Part shown: piece after piece, positions 31,387 through 33,574 of the stretch | Position numbering within the stretch: the first letter of the stretch is position 1 | Layout: every line of letters begins with the position of its first letter | Source of the DNA: CAZUZS01 sp964624795 | GTDB lineage: Bacteria > Calditrichota > Calditrichia > RBG-13-44-9 | Reading direction: 5' to 3' | Assembly: GCA_964624795.1 (NCBI GenBank) | Contig: CAZUZS010000060.1 | Span: forward strand, 1 to 33,574 | Length of the DNA stretch: 33,574 nucleotides | Notes under the pieces: model-generated | The model's input: the letters and a program-made list of their open reading frames with translations, nothing else | Database searches by the model: none | Told to the model about the DNA's origin: nothing | Program-made: the position numbers and the translations under genes

Positions 31387-32811
31387 ATGGAACAAATTGA
31401 AAGACTAATCCTCAACGAAAATCGTTTTTTTGATCCCGAACCCGGGGTTCGAAAAATCGCGGCCGAGTTGTATAACGAAGTGAAGGATTTGCCTATCGTC
31501 AGCCCGCACGGGCATGTGGACCCGCGGCTGTTCTCGGAAAACCAGCCTTTTCCGGATCCTGCTGAGCTGATTCTTATCCCGGATCACTACATATTCAGAA
31601 TGCTCTACTCGCAGGGAATTCCCCTGGAAAACCTGGGAATTCCAACCATCGACGGCACTCCGGTGGCAACCGATCACCGGAAAATCTGGCAGATTTTCGG
31701 GGAAAATTTTTATTTGTTTGCCGGCACCCCGACCGGCGCCTGGCTGGCCCATGAATTTTCGGTAGTCTTCGGAATCCGTGAAAAACTGAATGGCGCTACC
31801 GCGATGGCGATTTACGATGAAATACAAAGCAAGCTGCAAACTCCGGAGTTTCTTCCACGCACCATGTTCGACCGGTTCGGCATCGAGGTGCTTAGCACCA
31901 CCGATGGCGCAGGGGATGAATTGGCGCACCACCAGCAAATCAGGGAGTCGGGATGGAATGGAAACATCATTCCCTGTTTCAGGCCGGATGCAGTAGTTAA
32001 CCTGGCGGCCAAAGGCTGGAAAGAGAATATCGATGAACTAAGCAAGGTGAGCGGTATCGAAATCAATTCGTACCGGAATTTCATCTTGGCATTGGAGCGA
32101 CGGCGTGAATTCTTCAAGTCCATGGGCGCGGTTTCCACCGACCATGCCGTGCTGGAACCTTTTACCGCAGAGCTTGCGCCTTCCGCGGCGGAAGCTATTT
32201 TCAGTAACGCGCTGAAGGGAAAAGTGAGCGAGCCGGAAGCTTACCATTTCAGCGCCCATGTCCTCATGGAGATGGCCCGCATGAGCATCGAAGATGGACT
32301 GGTAATGCAGATTCATCCCGGTTCATACCGCAATCATAATAAATATATTTTTGACAAGTTCGGCCCTGACAAAGGGTGCGACATTCCGGTAGCAACCGAA
32401 TACACCAAGAATTTGCGTGCTCTCCTGAATAAGTACGGAAATGACAGCCGTCTCTCGCTAATTGTGTTTACTCTGGACGAAAGCGTTTATTCCAGGGAAC
32501 TGGCGCCGCTGGCTGGACATTATCCGGCACTCAAGCTGGGGCCGGCCTGGTGGTTTCACGACAGCATCGACGGAATGACCCGCTATCGCCAGATGGTAAC
32601 CGAAACTGCCGGAATATACAACACAGTTGGATTTAATGACGATACCCGGGCATTTCCATCTATTCCCGCTCGCCACGATCTTTCGCGCCGGCTGGATTGC
32701 AACTTTCTGGCAAGACAGGCAGCCCGCCATATCATTGACATGAGCGACGCCCGGCGCATGGCTCGCGCGATGACGTATGACCTGGTAAAGAAGGCGTATA
32801 AACTGAATTAG
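31387..32811 (+). CDS. uxaC: Glucuronate (uronate) isomerase UxaC
   Basis: Cytosolic enzyme that isomerises D-glucuronate to D-fructuronate and D-galacturonate to D-tagaturonate, 474 residues, usual length. The metal-binding HxH is SPHGHVDP (His41, His43) near the N terminus. Other family segments: DHYIFRMLYSQGIP, PTGAWLAHEFSVVFG, LSTTDGAGDELAHHQQI, FRPDAVVNL, MQIHPGSYRNHN, and AWWFHDSIDGMTRYRQMV with TAGIYNTVGFNDDTRAFPSIPARHD. The ribosome site is strong (GGAGGTG, 8 bases upstream). It closes block B, 121 bases after galU; that spacer shows no clear promoter. Confidence 0.96.
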   Translation: MEQIERLILNENRFFDPEPGVRKIAAELYNEVKDLPIVSPHGHVDPRLFSENQPFPDPAELILIPDHYIFRMLYSQGIPLENLGIPTIDGTPVATDHRKIWQIFGENFYLFAGTPTGAWLAHEFSVVFGIREKLNGATAMAIYDEIQSKLQTPEFLPRTMFDRFGIEVLSTTDGAGDELAHHQQIRESGWNGNIIPCFRPDAVVNLAAKGWKENIDELSKVSGIEINSYRNFILALERRREFFKSMGAVSTDHAVLEPFTAELAPSAAEAIFSNALKGKVSEPEAYHFSAHVLMEMARMSIEDGLVMQIHPGSYRNHNKYIFDKFGPDKGCDIPVATEYTKNLRALLNKYGNDSRLSLIVFTLDESVYSRELAPLAGHYPALKLGPAWWFHDSIDGMTRYRQMVTETAGIYNTVGFNDDTRAFPSIPARHDLSRRLDCNFLARQAARHIIDMSDARRMARAMTYDLVKKAYKLN

Positions 32812-33039
32812 TATTTGAATATTTCAATTCCGGGCGAGCGAAATAATTAGCCTCTTACCTGTGTTTTAGGTATTTAGCGAAAAGTCAGAAATCCGGCTGA
32901 GAGGGAAAATTCTAATTCGGAATGTATATTTGAAATAATTATTATTTGGTCTGAGATGATTTTTAACTCGATCATGGCACAGTCATCGGTTATCATGAAT
33001 ATAAACAGAATACATATAATTATAGGTGAATATTTCATA
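32812..33039. other. Intergenic region, nothing clear
   Basis: AT-rich 228 bases between uxaC and the GH88/105 remnant. Only short weak stems are present (TTGAA-TAT-TTCAA near 32815-32828). No sign of the ACTTGG...CCAAGT operator. Confidence 0.4.
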
Positions 33040-33474
33040 ATGCGTGGTTTCCTCTTGTTTCTTTTACTGATTTTATCGTTTATTCTACTGCCTTCGTGCC
33101 AGTCTTCGAAGGAAGAAACCGCAGATCAGCCGCCATGGTCGGTGCGTATGTACGAATCGGTGATGATTCGTAATCCCGAACCGTGGATGATAGATTTTCG
33201 AATGACAAAAGCTGCCAGAATGGGATATGTAGATTCCATGTAAATGGATATTGCCCGAAAAGGCTACGATGGAATTCTGAAACGGTTTATTCGGATTGAT
33301 GATAAGGGTCTGGTGAATCTCACCAGCACATGTTCGGTAGCGGGTTTGGGAGGCGATCCGTACCGAGTTGGTTCCTACGATTACTACGTCAGCGAACCGG
33401 CAAGGTGTAATGATCCGAAAGGAGTGGGGCCGTTTATTCTTGCCAGCCTCGAATTCGAATTGAATACCAAATGA
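33040..33474 (+). pseudogene. Broken GH88/GH105 unsaturated glycuronyl hydrolase lipoprotein gene
   Basis: The start MRGFLLFLLLILSFILLPSC is a lipoprotein signal, followed by PWSVRMYESVMIRNPEPWMIDF, the family N-terminal segment. This joins directly to KAARMGYVDSM, then a TAA at 33241-33243, then in the same frame MDIARKGYDGILKRFI, STCSVAGLGGDPYRVGSYDY and DPKGVGPFILASLE, the family C terminus (YteR-type rhamnogalacturonyl hydrolases). The central ~220-250 residues with the catalytic Asp are missing, and the stop replaces a likely Tyr codon. A large internal deletion plus a nonsense change has ended this gene. An intact enzyme would have released unsaturated uronates from pectin oligomers, in keeping with the locus. 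AGGTG lies 12 bases before the ATG. Confidence 0.85.
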
Positions 33475-33574
33475 TGCTGATGCAGCTAATTTTCTTGTTC
33501 CAAGACCTTCTGAGGAATTTGTGAAAAACAGGAAGGGTGGGAAAGCGTTCGAAAATATTATTTCTTGTCTGCCG

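Overview
The window is about 33.6 kb of bacterial chromosome of medium GC, with three 100-base runs of N (2343-2442, 19053-19152, 25787-25886) that look like scaffold gaps, so it is probably a metagenome-assembled or draft genome. A TonB-dependent receptor with an N-terminal carboxypeptidase-regulatory-like domain paired with a small lipoprotein, TRAP transporter genes and a GntR-LacI (AraR-type) fusion regulator suggest a Gram-negative heterotroph of the FCB group, perhaps Calditrichota/KSB1-like. That placement is inference. No rRNA, tRNA, CRISPR array or insertion sequence was found.

Left part (1-12.7 kb): mostly unlinked housekeeping genes. They are htpG (cut by the window edge), a YdiI/MenI-like hotdog thioesterase, a DUF457 membrane hydrolase, class 2 pyrD, a MntA-HepT toxin-antitoxin pair, a PepT-like M20 peptidase, a Mop/TOBE molbindin, a GNAT acetyltransferase, a GAF-GGDEF diguanylate cyclase, arsM, a second hotdog thioesterase, a YkgJ-like Cys-cluster protein and a DoxX membrane protein. 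The 7.75-8.65 kb stretch holds debris: a C-rich inverted repeat and the tail of a VOC/glyoxalase gene.

Right part (12.8-33.5 kb): a uronate utilisation locus in two transcription blocks. Block A is dctP, a shortened dctQ, uxuB (SDR-type fructuronate reductase), tkt, gnd, a LarA-family nickel-pincer racemase/epimerase homologue and a PPi-type phosphofructokinase, with a HAD gene after it. Block B is a GntR-LacI regulator, uxaE (tagaturonate epimerase), a GHMP kinase resembling plant glucuronokinase, galU and uxaC, followed by a broken GH88/105 unsaturated-glycuronyl hydrolase gene. Both blocks start with a sigma70-like promoter whose -10 is overlapped by nearly the same palindrome (ACTTGGTATACCAAGT at 12897; ACTTGGCATACCAACT at 26573). 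The block B regulator therefore probably controls both. A TonB receptor and lipoprotein pair lies between the blocks.

Most interesting reading: UxaC and UxaE bring glucuronate and galacturonate to fructuronate, and UxuB makes D-mannonate. No mannonate dehydratase (UxuA), KDG kinase or KDPG aldolase is present. Instead the operon continues with a LarA homologue, gnd, tkt and a PPi-phosphofructokinase. D-mannonate and D-gluconate are C2 epimers and some LarA homologues are gluconate 2-epimerases. The gene set therefore suggests an alternative route: mannonate to gluconate to 6-phosphogluconate to ribulose-5-phosphate. The kinase-GalU pair in block B adds a likely salvage branch from free glucuronate to UDP-glucuronate. 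Both are hypotheses from gene content; a gluconate kinase and the nickel-pincer synthesis genes are not in the window.
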